Shown here: piece by piece, positions 34,511 through 43,175 of the stretch
Layout: each line of letters begins with the position of its first letter
Position numbering within the stretch: the first letter of the stretch is position 1
NCBI RefSeq assembly: GCF_034555375.1
Contig: NZ_CP140706.1
Coordinates: 5,075,001-5,139,000, forward strand
Direction of reading: 5' to 3'
Source: Pseudomonas sp. B33.4
GTDB lineage: Bacteria > Pseudomonadota > Gammaproteobacteria > Pseudomonadales > Pseudomonadaceae
Length of the DNA: 64,000 nucleotides
Program-made: the position numbers and the translations under genes
The notes under the pieces: generated by a model
Database searches by the model: none
What the model was told of the DNA's origin: nothing
Seen by the model: the letters and a program-made list of their open reading frames with translations, nothing else

Positions 34511-35359
34511 TCAGAACACTACAGTCTTGTTGCCGTGTACCAGCACGCGATCTTCGAGGTGGTAGCGCAGGCCACGAGCCAACACCATCTTCTCGACGTC
34601 ACGGCCGAAACGCACCATGTCTTCGATGCTGTCACTATGGCTGACGCGGACCACGTCCTGCTCGATGATCGGGCCGGCGTCCAGCTCTTCAGTCACGTAG
34701 TGGCAGGTTGCGCCGATCAGCTTCACGCCACGCATGGAAGCCTGGTGATACGGCTTGGCGCCAACGAAAGACGGCAGGAAGCTGTGGTGAATGTTGATGA
34801 CCTTGTGTGCGTATTCACGGCACATGTCCGGTGGCAGGATTTGCATGTAACGCGCCAGCACCACCACTTCGGCGTCGTGCTGTTTGACCAGGCGCGACAC
34901 TTCGTCGAAGGCCGGTTGCTTGTCCTGCGGGTTGACCGGGACGTGGTAATAAGGAATGCCGTGCCATTCGACCATGCTGCGCAGGTCGTCGTGGTTGGAA
35001 ATCACGCAGGAAATTTCGCAGTCCAGCTCGTCGCTGTGCCAGCGGTGCAGCAAGTCAGCGAGGCAGTGGGATTCGCGGCTGGCCATCAGCACAACGCGCT
35101 TTTTCTGCTCGGTGTCGGTGATGCGCCAGTCCATCGAGAACTCTTCGGCGATCGGCGCAAACTTCTCGCGCAACACTTCGATACCGAAAGGCAGCGAATC
35201 GGCACGAATCTCGTGACGCATGAAGAACCAACCCACTTGATTGTCCGAGTGGTGGCTCGCTTCGGTGATCCAGCCGTTGTGGGCTGCCAGAAAATTACTG
35301 ACTTTGGCAACAATGCCAACGCGGTCCGGGCAAGAAATCACCAGCCGAAAAGTGCGCAT
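34511..35359 (-). CDS. purU: Formyltetrahydrofolate deformylase
   Basis: A 282-residue enzyme with an N-terminal ACT domain (FRLVISCPDRVGIVAKVSNFL, about residues 4-24) and a C-terminal formyltransferase-fold domain carrying NIHHSFLPSFVGAKPYHQA with the catalytic Asn-His. It hydrolyses 10-formyl-THF to THF and formate, feeding purine synthesis and balancing one-carbon pools. The start is ATG at 35359 (MRTFRLVI); an in-frame upstream extension to 35395 is not family-like. Confidence 0.96.
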   Translation of the reverse strand: MRTFRLVISCPDRVGIVAKVSNFLAAHNGWITEASHHSDNQVGWFFMRHEIRADSLPFGIEVLREKFAPIAEEFSMDWRITDTEQKKRVVLMASRESHCLADLLHRWHSDELDCEISCVISNHDDLRSMVEWHGIPYYHVPVNPQDKQPAFDEVSRLVKQHDAEVVVLARYMQILPPDMCREYAHKVINIHHSFLPSFVGAKPYHQASMRGVKLIGATCHYVTEELDAGPIIEQDVVRVSHSDSIEDMVRFGRDVEKMVLARGLRYHLEDRVLVHGNKTVVF

Positions 35360-35696
35360 GAGGGGGAAACTCCAGAACTTCGCAAAGGCCGCCATTCTAG
35401 CGGCTGCGGGGGAAAACTGCAGTATTGATCAACACGGTTGCACGACAGGCCCGGCCCTACAGGTGCTTGATGGAGTAACCGTCAACCTGGCGCTGATTTT
35501 GCGGCATCGCTTGATCAGACAACTGTGAATATCTGTGATGACTGGATCACACTATTTAACTGAATATTCAATAGAACGCAGTTTCTCGTAACTAATTTAA
35601 ATAAAAACTCCGGTTAAATGTTTACTTGATGAAACAGCCTGACTATTATTGCGGCACTGTCCCCCTGCCATTCAGCACTCTACTAAGGTAGTAATC
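35360..35696. promoter_or_regulatory. AT-rich promoter region of mvaT
   Basis: A 337-base divergent gap. The 120 bases before mvaT (about 35540-35660) are strikingly AT-rich for this genome, with runs such as AATTTAAATAAAAAC. A GAGG-poor leader holds AAGGTAG before the ATG. MvaT-family proteins bind AT-rich DNA and autoregulate, so self-binding is plausible but inferred. Confidence 0.55.
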
Positions 35697-36074
35697 ATGT
35701 CCTTGATCAACGAATACCGCGCCACCGAAGAAGCTATCAAAGAGCTGCAAGCCCGTTTGAAGAACCTGTCGCAAGACGACAAACTGCAAGCCGAGCTGGA
35801 ATTCGAAGGCAAACTGCGCACCCTGATGGGCGAATACTCCAAGTCGCTGCGTGACATCATCGCGCTGCTGGACCCGGAAGCAAAAACCAAAGCAGTACGC
35901 GGCGGCGCAGTAAAAACTACCGGCACCAAGCGTGCCCGCAAAGTTAAACAATACAAAAACCCGCACAACGGCGAAGTCATCGAAACCAAAGGTGGCAACC
36001 ACAAAACTCTGAAAGAGTGGAAAGCCAAGTGGGGCGGTGACGTGGTTGAAGGCTGGGCTACCCTGCTGGGCTAA
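35697..36074 (+). CDS. mvaT: H-NS-like global regulator MvaT
   Basis: A 125-residue protein. The N-terminal coiled-coil oligomerisation domain spans residues about 1-60 (MSLINEYRATEEAIKELQARL). The C-terminal DNA-binding domain has RKVKQYKNPHNGEVIETKGG and LKEWKAKWGGDVVEGW, with the Lys-rich AT-pincer typical of MvaT/MvaU. It silences AT-rich and horizontally acquired genes, so it may act on the toxin locus in this window. The start at 35697 gives the usual 124-125 residue length. Confidence 0.97.
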   Translation: MSLINEYRATEEAIKELQARLKNLSQDDKLQAELEFEGKLRTLMGEYSKSLRDIIALLDPEAKTKAVRGGAVKTTGTKRARKVKQYKNPHNGEVIETKGGNHKTLKEWKAKWGGDVVEGWATLLG

Positions 36075-36110
36075 GCCGCAACGCTTTCGCCGAGCGATCC
36101 GCGAAAAAAC

Positions 36111-36138
36111 AAACGCCAGCGAATGCTGGCGTTTTTTT
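36111..36138. terminator. Bidirectional terminator between mvaT and sbcB
   Basis: A 10-bp stem (AAACGCCAGC with GCTGGCGTTT) and GAAT loop with T tracts on both strands sits between the convergent genes. Confidence 0.9.
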
Positions 36139-36171
36139 ATGCATGGCATTTAAGCCAGGTCATGTTCGATT

Positions 36172-37602
36172 TCAAAGATTCAAACGTTTGCGCAATGCCT
36201 GGACATAATTCTGCCATTCATTGAGCACCTCACTCTGCAGCGGCGTGGCATTAAGCGACCATTGCTCTGCCGCCTCGCTAAAAGACTTCAAGGTATTCGG
36301 CGCGCCGTATTCAGGCTCGCACAACCGCTGCTGACAAAATATTCTCCAGCGTTCTTGCTCTTCGAAATTCAACGTCTCGGGAAAGTTACGTGCGCGATAT
36401 CGAAAGAGTAATTCGGGCAAACGTTCGTCATCGAAAGGCCATTGCTCTTGCGCTAGTTGCGCCGGGTCGGCACTCCTCACTTGCTCACATAGACGCCGGT
36501 CGCGGTCACCGATAAATCCGTCGTACAACTGTTGTTCCGGATCCTCGCTCGGTGTGAAATCTTCACTGGCATAAATTGCCGCAACTTTATCTTTCCAAAC
36601 TTGTTGTGCGTCAGTTAGCCGCAGTGCTCGCTGCTGATACAGCGCCATGTCCAGACCCAGACGTTGCTGATCCTGCGCACGCAAAACCGCAAGCGGCGCC
36701 ACCACCGGGCAACGGTTGATGTGAATCAGCTTGAGCGGCACCGGCAACTCGCCTTCCAGCAAGTCATCGCGACGCGTGTACAAACGCTGGCGCAGAGTCT
36801 GCGCGTCGAGATCCAGCAAACCCTGCGGGTCGAGGTGCAGGTCACAGACAATCAGCGCATTGCGGTTTTTCGGGTGCCATGCCAGTGGCAGCACCACGCC
36901 GACATAACTGCGCGCCGCCGAGAAACGCCCGGAAATATGCACCAGCGGCTGCAACAGGCGAATCTGATCCATGACTTTCTGCTTGCTGCGCAACTGAAAC
37001 AGCCAGTCATACAGTTTCGGCTGTTTTTCGCGGATCAACCGCGCCAGTGCGATGGTGGCGCGCACGTCTGACAAGGCTTCGTGGGCGTGACCATGATCGA
37101 TATTGTTCGCCGCCGTCAGGCGTTCGAGCTTGAGCGTCACCCGGCCTTCGTCATCGGTCGGCCAGACCAGTCCGTCAGGACGCAATGCATAGGCAGCGCG
37201 CACCACATCGATCAGATCCCAGCGACTGTTGCCGCCCTGCCACTCCCGGGCGTAAGGGTCGAAGAAGTTGCGATAGAGGCTGTAACGGGTCATCTCGTCG
37301 TCGAAACGCAGCGTGTTGTAACCCGCGCCGCAGGTGCCGGGGGCGGCCAACTGAGCGTGGACCCGCGTCATGAAATCCGCCTCGCTCAAGCCCTTTTCGG
37401 CGAGCTGGCCCGGGGTGATGCCGGTTATCGCGCAGGCCGCCGGATGCGGCAGGATGTCTTCGCTGGGCTGACAGTAGAGATTGACCGGCTCGTCGATTTC
37501 GTTGAGCGCATGGTCGGTGCGAATCCCGGCCACCTGCAACGGGCGGTCGTTGCGCGGATTGATGCCAGTGGTTTCGTAGTCGTACCAGAAGATTGAAGTC
37601 AC
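36172..37602 (-). CDS. sbcB: Exodeoxyribonuclease I
   Basis: A 476-residue 3'-5' single-strand exonuclease. The DEDD catalytic motifs begin with FWYDYETTGINP (Exo I) and include AGYNTLRFDDEMTRY (Exo II) and HEALSDVRATIALARLI (Exo III). The length matches E. coli SbcB (475). The start is GTG at 37602, with AGGA ten bases before it; the upstream in-frame extension to 37701 does not match the family. It trims 3' ends in recombination and mismatch repair. It is a single gene next to mvaT. Confidence 0.95.
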   Translation of the reverse strand: MTSIFWYDYETTGINPRNDRPLQVAGIRTDHALNEIDEPVNLYCQPSEDILPHPAACAITGITPGQLAEKGLSEADFMTRVHAQLAAPGTCGAGYNTLRFDDEMTRYSLYRNFFDPYAREWQGGNSRWDLIDVVRAAYALRPDGLVWPTDDEGRVTLKLERLTAANNIDHGHAHEALSDVRATIALARLIREKQPKLYDWLFQLRSKQKVMDQIRLLQPLVHISGRFSAARSYVGVVLPLAWHPKNRNALIVCDLHLDPQGLLDLDAQTLRQRLYTRRDDLLEGELPVPLKLIHINRCPVVAPLAVLRAQDQQRLGLDMALYQQRALRLTDAQQVWKDKVAAIYASEDFTPSEDPEQQLYDGFIGDRDRRLCEQVRSADPAQLAQEQWPFDDERLPELLFRYRARNFPETLNFEEQERWRIFCQQRLCEPEYGAPNTLKSFSEAAEQWSLNATPLQSEVLNEWQNYVQALRKRLNL

Positions 37603-37783
37603 GGGCGGTTCCTGAACTGAAGATCGGCGAAGTCTAGGCGCTCGACCGCCGTCGCGGCCAGCCTTGAAACATTCAAATACCTTGCGGCATTCGCTGTGCA
37701 ATACATAGTTATGTCGTTTTCCCCCGAGAGGCTGCTAGCATCGGCCTCACTTGCACCCCGAACAGGCGAACATCAGGTAGCCC

Positions 37784-38509
37784 ATGCTCGAGCCCACAGC
37801 ACCGCCAAGGAAAGCACCGCTGGCCCCGCCGCTGGATACGCGGCATCAGGTCGAAACGCCGGAAGGCATCGACCTGCCGTTGCGTCCCGCCGGGTTGATG
37901 GTGCGTGCCGTGGCCTTCGCGATCGATCTGGCCCTGCGCGGCGTAATCATGGGCGTGCTGTTCATCGCCCTGGCATTTCTCGGCAAGCTCGGTATGGGCC
38001 TCGGTTCGCTGCTGCTGTTTGCGATCAGTTGGTGGTACATGGTGCTGTTTGAAGTGCTGCGTCAGGGCCGCTCGCCGGGCAAACAATGGATGGGGCTGCG
38101 CGTGGTGCACGACGACGGCACACCGATTGGCTGGTCGGCCTCGTTGCTGCGCAATCTGCTGCGTTTTGTCGATCTGCTGCCATTCGGCTATTTCCTCGGC
38201 ACACTCAGTTGCCTGCACCACCCGGCCTTCAAACGCCTCGGCGACATCGCTGCCGGCACACTGGTGGTCTACAGCGAACGCCCGCTGACTCGCCCGCAAT
38301 TACCTGAAGTCGAACCGCGGCGCTCGCCCGTCCCCCTGACGCTCGCGGAACAACGCGCCGTATTGGGTTTTGCCGAGCGCCAAGGTGAATTATCGCCAGC
38401 ACGGGTCAATGAACTGGCGGCTCTGCTCGCCCAGCCACTGCATATTTCCGCGCCCAAAGCTGTCGTTGAACTCAATGGCATCGCTCGCGGCTTGTTGGGC
38501 CCGACATGA
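37784..38509 (+). CDS. RDD-family membrane protein
   Basis: A 241-residue protein with the RDD fold. The family name residues appear as LMVRAVAFAIDLALRG (Arg and Asp in helix 1) and CLHHPAFKRLGDIAAGTLVV (Asp in the last conserved helix). Three helices lie in residues about 40-165, and the C-terminal tail of about 70 residues is soluble. Transport function is only suspected for the family. It is the first gene of a six-gene overlapping cluster and overlaps the SpoIIM-like gene by four bases. Confidence 0.85.
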   Translation: MLEPTAPPRKAPLAPPLDTRHQVETPEGIDLPLRPAGLMVRAVAFAIDLALRGVIMGVLFIALAFLGKLGMGLGSLLLFAISWWYMVLFEVLRQGRSPGKQWMGLRVVHDDGTPIGWSASLLRNLLRFVDLLPFGYFLGTLSCLHHPAFKRLGDIAAGTLVVYSERPLTRPQLPEVEPRRSPVPLTLAEQRAVLGFAERQGELSPARVNELAALLAQPLHISAPKAVVELNGIARGLLGPT

Positions 38510-39483
38510 AGCAGAGCCTTTTCGAAAGTCACCACAAGGCCGAATGGGAGCGTTTTGCGCTAGCTCTCGAACGCCTTGAACGTGGCAAGGACACCTCACA
38601 AGTCGCCGGTTTCCCCAAGGCTTATCGCAGGCTTTGCCAGCATCTGGCGTTGGCCGAGGAACGCGGCTACAGCAGTTTCCTCATCGACTCATTGCAGCAA
38701 CAGGTGCTGCGCGGGCATCAACAGCTCTACCGTCACCGCAGTCGGCTCGGCGCCAATCTGCTGAGCTTCATCCTCGCCGACTTCCCCAGACTGGTCCGCG
38801 CCGAATGGCCTTTTGTGCTGGTCGCCAGCCTGCTGTTCTTCGGCAGCCTTATCAGTGTCGGCGTGTTGGTGTATGTGTTTCCCGAACTGGTCTACAACCT
38901 GATCCCCGCCGATCAGGTGCGCGAGATGCAAGGCATGTACGACCCGGTCGCCGGCCACCTCGGGCGCCCCGCCGAACGCGCGGCCAGCGAAGACTGGGTG
39001 ATGTTCGGGTACTACGTGATGCACAACATCGGCATTGCCTTTCAGACCTTCGCCAGCGGCTTGTTGCTGGGCGTGGGCAGTGCGTTCTTTCTGTTTTACA
39101 ACGGCATGGTCATCGGCGCGGTAGCCGGGCATCTCAGCGAGATCGGTTTCGGCCAGACCTTCTGGTCGTTCGTCATCGCCCATGGCGCCTTTGAACTTAC
39201 CGCCATCGCCCTTGCTGGGGCGGCCGGCCTGGAACTCGGCTGGGCCTTGATCGCGCCCGCACGGCTGACCCGCAGCGAAGCGCTGAAGCGGGCGGCGCGC
39301 AAAAGCGTATTGCTGGTCTGCGGGGTGATGTTGTTCCTGTTGATTGCGGCGTTTATCGAAGCTTATTGGTCGTCAAAAACCAGCGTCACGCCACTGACCA
39401 AATATCTGGTTGGCGCCGGGCTTTGGGCACTGGTCGCGGTCTATCTGTTGTTCGCCGGAAGGACCCGTCATGCGCCTGAGTGA
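38506..39483 (+). CDS. Stage II sporulation protein M-like membrane protein
   Basis: A 325-residue membrane protein. An N-terminal soluble part (about 1-95) is followed by about six helices. HNIGIAFQTFASGLLLGVGSAFFLFYNGMVIGAVAGHLSEIG is the SpoIIM/DUF95 core, with HGAFELTAIALAGAAGLELGWAL after it. Non-sporulating bacteria use this family in MoxR-DUF58 clusters, where its job is unknown. It overlaps the DUF4129 gene by 14 bases. Confidence 0.85.
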   Translation: MKQSLFESHHKAEWERFALALERLERGKDTSQVAGFPKAYRRLCQHLALAEERGYSSFLIDSLQQQVLRGHQQLYRHRSRLGANLLSFILADFPRLVRAEWPFVLVASLLFFGSLISVGVLVYVFPELVYNLIPADQVREMQGMYDPVAGHLGRPAERAASEDWVMFGYYVMHNIGIAFQTFASGLLLGVGSAFFLFYNGMVIGAVAGHLSEIGFGQTFWSFVIAHGAFELTAIALAGAAGLELGWALIAPARLTRSEALKRAARKSVLLVCGVMLFLLIAAFIEAYWSSKTSVTPLTKYLVGAGLWALVAVYLLFAGRTRHAPE

Positions 39484-41017
39484 CGCCACCGTGGTGATCC
39501 GTCCGCGCACGACCTGGGAAGCCATGGACCTCGGCGTGCTGATGAGCCAGCAACATCGGCGTCTGCTGATGACAAGTTGGGCAATCGTCACTCTGCCGCT
39601 GTTCGCCGTGCTCAGCCTGTTGCTGTGGGATTCGCCATCACTGGCGGTGTTTATCTTCTGGTGGCTGAAACCGGCGTATGAACGCCTGCCGCTGTACATC
39701 CTGTCGAAAGCGCTGTTTGGCGAAACGCCAACACTCAAGCAAGCCCTGCGCGAATGGCCACGCCTGCTCAAGCCGCAACTGCTGGCCAGCTTGACGTGGC
39801 GCCGACTGAGTTTGAGCCGCAGTTTTTTACTGCCGGTGGTGCAACTCGAAAGCCTCGACGGCAGCGCCCGGCAACAACGTCTGCACGTGCTGCTGCAACG
39901 CAACGCCGGCGCCGCGCAATGGCTGACCATCATCGGCGTGCATCTGGAGACCGCGCTGTGGATCGGCCTGATGGTGCTGTTCTACATGTTGCTGCCGCAG
40001 CAGATCGAAACGGATTGGGACTGGCAGTCGCTGATTCTCTCGACAGGTAACGAGTGGCGTTGGCTCGAACATCTGACCAATGCCTTCTACGCGCTGGTGC
40101 TGGTGGTGTGGGAGCCGATCTATGTCGCCTGTGGCTTCAGCCTTTATCTGAACCGGCGCACGCAACTGGAAGCGTGGGATATCGAACTGGTGTTCCGCCG
40201 CTTGCGTCAACGTCTGAGCAACAGTGTGTTGGGGTTGCTGCTGGCGGTCTGTCTGGTGCTGCCGAATATGCCGTCAACCTGGGCGGCCGAACCGGATGAC
40301 AGCCCACTGGCGCCGCGCCTGTTGAATCAGCCGCTGACCAGTCAGGCCTCCCGGGACAATATCAAGGCGCTGCTAGAACAGCCGCCGTTCAAGAACAAGG
40401 AAGTCGTCACCCGCTATCGCTTTGGCGACGACCCGGCGAAACCTGCCGAAGCGCAAAAACCCGGTGAAGCGCCGCAGTGGCTGAAAACCCTGCTGGGCTG
40501 GCTCGACGGACAACACTTGAATGGACTGGCGAAGATCATTGAAGTGCTGTTGTGGAGCGCGGTCATTGCTGCGCTGGGCTGGCTGATCTGGCGATATCGC
40601 GAGTTTCTCCAAGCCTTTGTCAGCCACCGTCCGAAACAGCCTGCCAAGGCGAAACGAGCGTTGCCGCAGCAAGCCTTCGGCCTGGATTTGAACCGCGATA
40701 CCTTGCCTGACGACATCGCCGCCCATGCCGAACAACTCTGGCAAAGCCAGCCTCGTGCAGCGCTGGGCCTGCTCTATCGAGGGCTGCTCAGCCATCTGCT
40801 CCACGACTTCGATCTGAGCCTGAAGCCCGCCGATACTGAACTTGAGGTACTGGCGCACATCGAGAAATTACAGCGTCCCGAACTGCTCGCCTTCAGCCGC
40901 AGCCTGACCGCCCACTGGCAAAACATGGCTTACGGTCATCGCGTACCGGCGGCAGCTCTGCAACAAGAGTTGTGCGATGGCTGGCGCGGTTTGTTCGGCC
41001 AGGGAGCCGCCCGTTGA
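39470..41017 (+). CDS. DUF4129-domain membrane protein
   Basis: A 515-residue protein with several N-terminal membrane helices (about 33-63, 155-180, 210-230 and 260-280), a Pro-rich linker, one more helix (about 360-380) and a C-terminal DUF4129-type segment (QPRAALGLLYRGLLSHLLHDFDLSL). The start ATG at 39470 (MRLSDATVVI) overlaps the SpoIIM-like stop. Its stop overlaps the next gene's TTG start. The family occurs with MoxR/DUF58 partners and with transglutaminase proteins; its function is not settled. Confidence 0.8.
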   Translation: MRLSDATVVIRPRTTWEAMDLGVLMSQQHRRLLMTSWAIVTLPLFAVLSLLLWDSPSLAVFIFWWLKPAYERLPLYILSKALFGETPTLKQALREWPRLLKPQLLASLTWRRLSLSRSFLLPVVQLESLDGSARQQRLHVLLQRNAGAAQWLTIIGVHLETALWIGLMVLFYMLLPQQIETDWDWQSLILSTGNEWRWLEHLTNAFYALVLVVWEPIYVACGFSLYLNRRTQLEAWDIELVFRRLRQRLSNSVLGLLLAVCLVLPNMPSTWAAEPDDSPLAPRLLNQPLTSQASRDNIKALLEQPPFKNKEVVTRYRFGDDPAKPAEAQKPGEAPQWLKTLLGWLDGQHLNGLAKIIEVLLWSAVIAALGWLIWRYREFLQAFVSHRPKQPAKAKRALPQQAFGLDLNRDTLPDDIAAHAEQLWQSQPRAALGLLYRGLLSHLLHDFDLSLKPADTELEVLAHIEKLQRPELLAFSRSLTAHWQNMAYGHRVPAAALQQELCDGWRGLFGQGAAR

Positions 41018-42177
41018 GCCGCCGTACATTGTGCTGGCTCGCTGCGTTGGTCGTGCTGTTGCTCGGCACGTTAAGCGTTTTTCTCTATCTCAAGGCCAAG
41101 CCTTATCAGGAAGAAGTCGATCACGGCCCCTCGCCCGCTGCGCAAGCCAATCCTTATCTGGCAGCCGAGCTGTTCTTGCGTGAGCGTGGCCTCAACGTCA
41201 GCCATGCCGAAAGCCTTGCGGTGCTCCCCGATATCGATCCGCGCCGGCATACGCTTCTGCTGTTCAACGACCGCTCTCGCATGACTCCGCGTCAGGTCGA
41301 TCAGATCCTGAACTGGACGCGGGCCGGCGGGCGGCTGGTGTTCGTCGCCGAATCGCTGTGGGACGAGCAGAGCAAACAAAGCAACGACCTGTTACTTGAT
41401 CGGGTGCAAATACATCAATCCCTGAGCAAAGACCTGAAAGACTTGCCCGCCGACGTTGAGCCAGACCGGTTCCCGAAACTGACCAAACTCTATCTGGAAG
41501 ACGAGGACGCTCCGGCTTACGCCGGTTTCGACACCGACTTCCACCTCGACGACCCGAAGAACCTCGCGCAAGCCTGGGCCAACAGCGCCAAGGCGACGCA
41601 TATGATGCAACTGCCCTACAGCCTTGGCTCGATCACCGTGGTCACCGACGCCGAGTTGTGGAAAAACAAAACCATCAACCAATACGACAACGCCTGGCTG
41701 CTCTGGTATTTGAGCGCCGACACCGACGTCACGTTGATCTACAACACCGAGCATGATGGCCTGCTGACCTTGCTCTGGCGTTACTTCCCGCAGGCCATCG
41801 TCGCCCTGCTCGCATTGATCGGCCTGTGGCTCTGGCACGTCGGCGTACGCCACGGCCCACTTCAGACGCCGGCCTCTAGCGGACGGCGACAATTGCAGGA
41901 ACACCTGCGCGCCAGCGCCGATTTCCTGTTGCGCCACAACGGCCAGCAAGCGTTGCTGCAAGCGCTGCAACAGGATGTGCTGCGTCGCGCCCGCCGCCGC
42001 CACCCCGGCTTTGACCAATTGAACGTTGCCGAACAGTGGCTGGCATTGTCACGCCTGACCCGGCAACCCACCCGCGCTATCAGCCAGGCCCTGAGCCCGG
42101 TGCCGAACCGGCGTTTATCCAGTGCCGATTTCTGCCGCCAGGTCGCCCACCTGCAAACCTTGAGGAACACGCTATGA
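41014..42177 (+). CDS. DUF4350-domain membrane protein
   Basis: A 387-residue protein. TM1 is at about residues 5-25 and a second helix lies near 255-275 (FPQAIVALLALIGLWLW). Between them is a DUF4350 region with NPYLAAELFLRERGLNVSHAESLAVL, the GATase-like fold (LNWTRAGGRLVFVAESLW). The start is TTG at 41014, overlapping the previous TGA by the unusual TTGA and preceded by GGGAG. The cytosolic C terminus is Arg-rich. Confidence 0.85.
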   Translation: MSRRTLCWLAALVVLLLGTLSVFLYLKAKPYQEEVDHGPSPAAQANPYLAAELFLRERGLNVSHAESLAVLPDIDPRRHTLLLFNDRSRMTPRQVDQILNWTRAGGRLVFVAESLWDEQSKQSNDLLLDRVQIHQSLSKDLKDLPADVEPDRFPKLTKLYLEDEDAPAYAGFDTDFHLDDPKNLAQAWANSAKATHMMQLPYSLGSITVVTDAELWKNKTINQYDNAWLLWYLSADTDVTLIYNTEHDGLLTLLWRYFPQAIVALLALIGLWLWHVGVRHGPLQTPASSGRRQLQEHLRASADFLLRHNGQQALLQALQQDVLRRARRRHPGFDQLNVAEQWLALSRLTRQPTRAISQALSPVPNRRLSSADFCRQVAHLQTLRNTL

Positions 42178-43175
42178 CTGAACAGATCGAGCCCGGCAGC
42201 GCCAGCCACGCCGCCCAGCAACGCCAGCGTGCCAGCCAGTTGGCGCAGGCAGTGCGCGGCGAATTGCAGAAAGCCCTGATCGGCCAGAACCAGGTGATTG
42301 ACGACGTGCTGACGGCGCTTATCGCCGGTGGTCACGTGCTGCTCGAAGGCGTGCCGGGGCTGGGCAAAACCCTGCTGGTGCGGGCATTGGCCCGTTGCTT
42401 CGGTGGCGAGTTTGCGCGGATTCAATTCACCCCGGACCTGATGCCCAGCGACGTCACCGGCCACGCCGTGTATGACCTGCAAACCGAGCAGTTCAAATTG
42501 CGCAAGGGTCCGCTGTTCACCAATCTGTTGCTGGCCGACGAAATCAACCGCGCGCCGGCAAAAACCCAGGCAGCCTTGCTCGAAGCGATGCAGGAACGGC
42601 AGGTCACGCTCGAGGGTCGCGCCCTGCCGATCGCGCAACCGTTCATGGTCCTGGCCACGCAGAACCCGATCGAACAGGAAGGCACCTATCCCCTGCCGGA
42701 AGCCGAACTCGACCGGTTCATGCTCAAGGTGCGCATGGACTACCCCGACGCTGATCAGGAGCTGAACATGGTGCGTCAGGTCTGCCGTTCGACCCGTGCC
42801 GACATGCTCGATGTGCAGCCGCTGCGCACCGTGCTGCAGGCCAAGGATGTGCAAGCCTTGCAACGCATCGCCAGTGACTTGCCGCTCGACGATCAGGTGC
42901 TCGATTACGCCGTGCGCCTGGCGCGCAGCACACGCACCTGGCCGGGGCTGACCCTCGGCGCCGGGCCGCGCGCCTCGATTGCCCTGGTGCGTTGCGCCCG
43001 TGCCCGAGCGTTGCTGCGTGGCGGCGAGTTCGTGATTCCCGACGACGTCAAGGGTTGCGCGCTGGCCGTGCTGCGCCATCGTGTACGCATCGCCCCGGAG
43101 CTGGACATCGAAGGCCTGCAGGTCGATCAAGTGCTCCAGCAATTGCTTGAACAGATTCCGGCGCCACGTCTGTGA
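42174..43175 (+). CDS. MoxR-family AAA+ ATPase
   Basis: A 333-residue AAA+ protein. Walker A is EGVPGLGKT (about residues 60-68), Walker B is LLLADEINRAPAKTQAALLEAMQE, and sensor 1 is MVLATQNPIEQEGTYPLPEAELDRF. MoxR ATPases act as chaperones for the partner von Willebrand or DUF58 proteins encoded beside them. It overlaps its neighbours by four bases on each side (ATGA upstream, GTGA downstream). Confidence 0.95.
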   Translation: MTEQIEPGSASHAAQQRQRASQLAQAVRGELQKALIGQNQVIDDVLTALIAGGHVLLEGVPGLGKTLLVRALARCFGGEFARIQFTPDLMPSDVTGHAVYDLQTEQFKLRKGPLFTNLLLADEINRAPAKTQAALLEAMQERQVTLEGRALPIAQPFMVLATQNPIEQEGTYPLPEAELDRFMLKVRMDYPDADQELNMVRQVCRSTRADMLDVQPLRTVLQAKDVQALQRIASDLPLDDQVLDYAVRLARSTRTWPGLTLGAGPRASIALVRCARARALLRGGEFVIPDDVKGCALAVLRHRVRIAPELDIEGLQVDQVLQQLLEQIPAPRL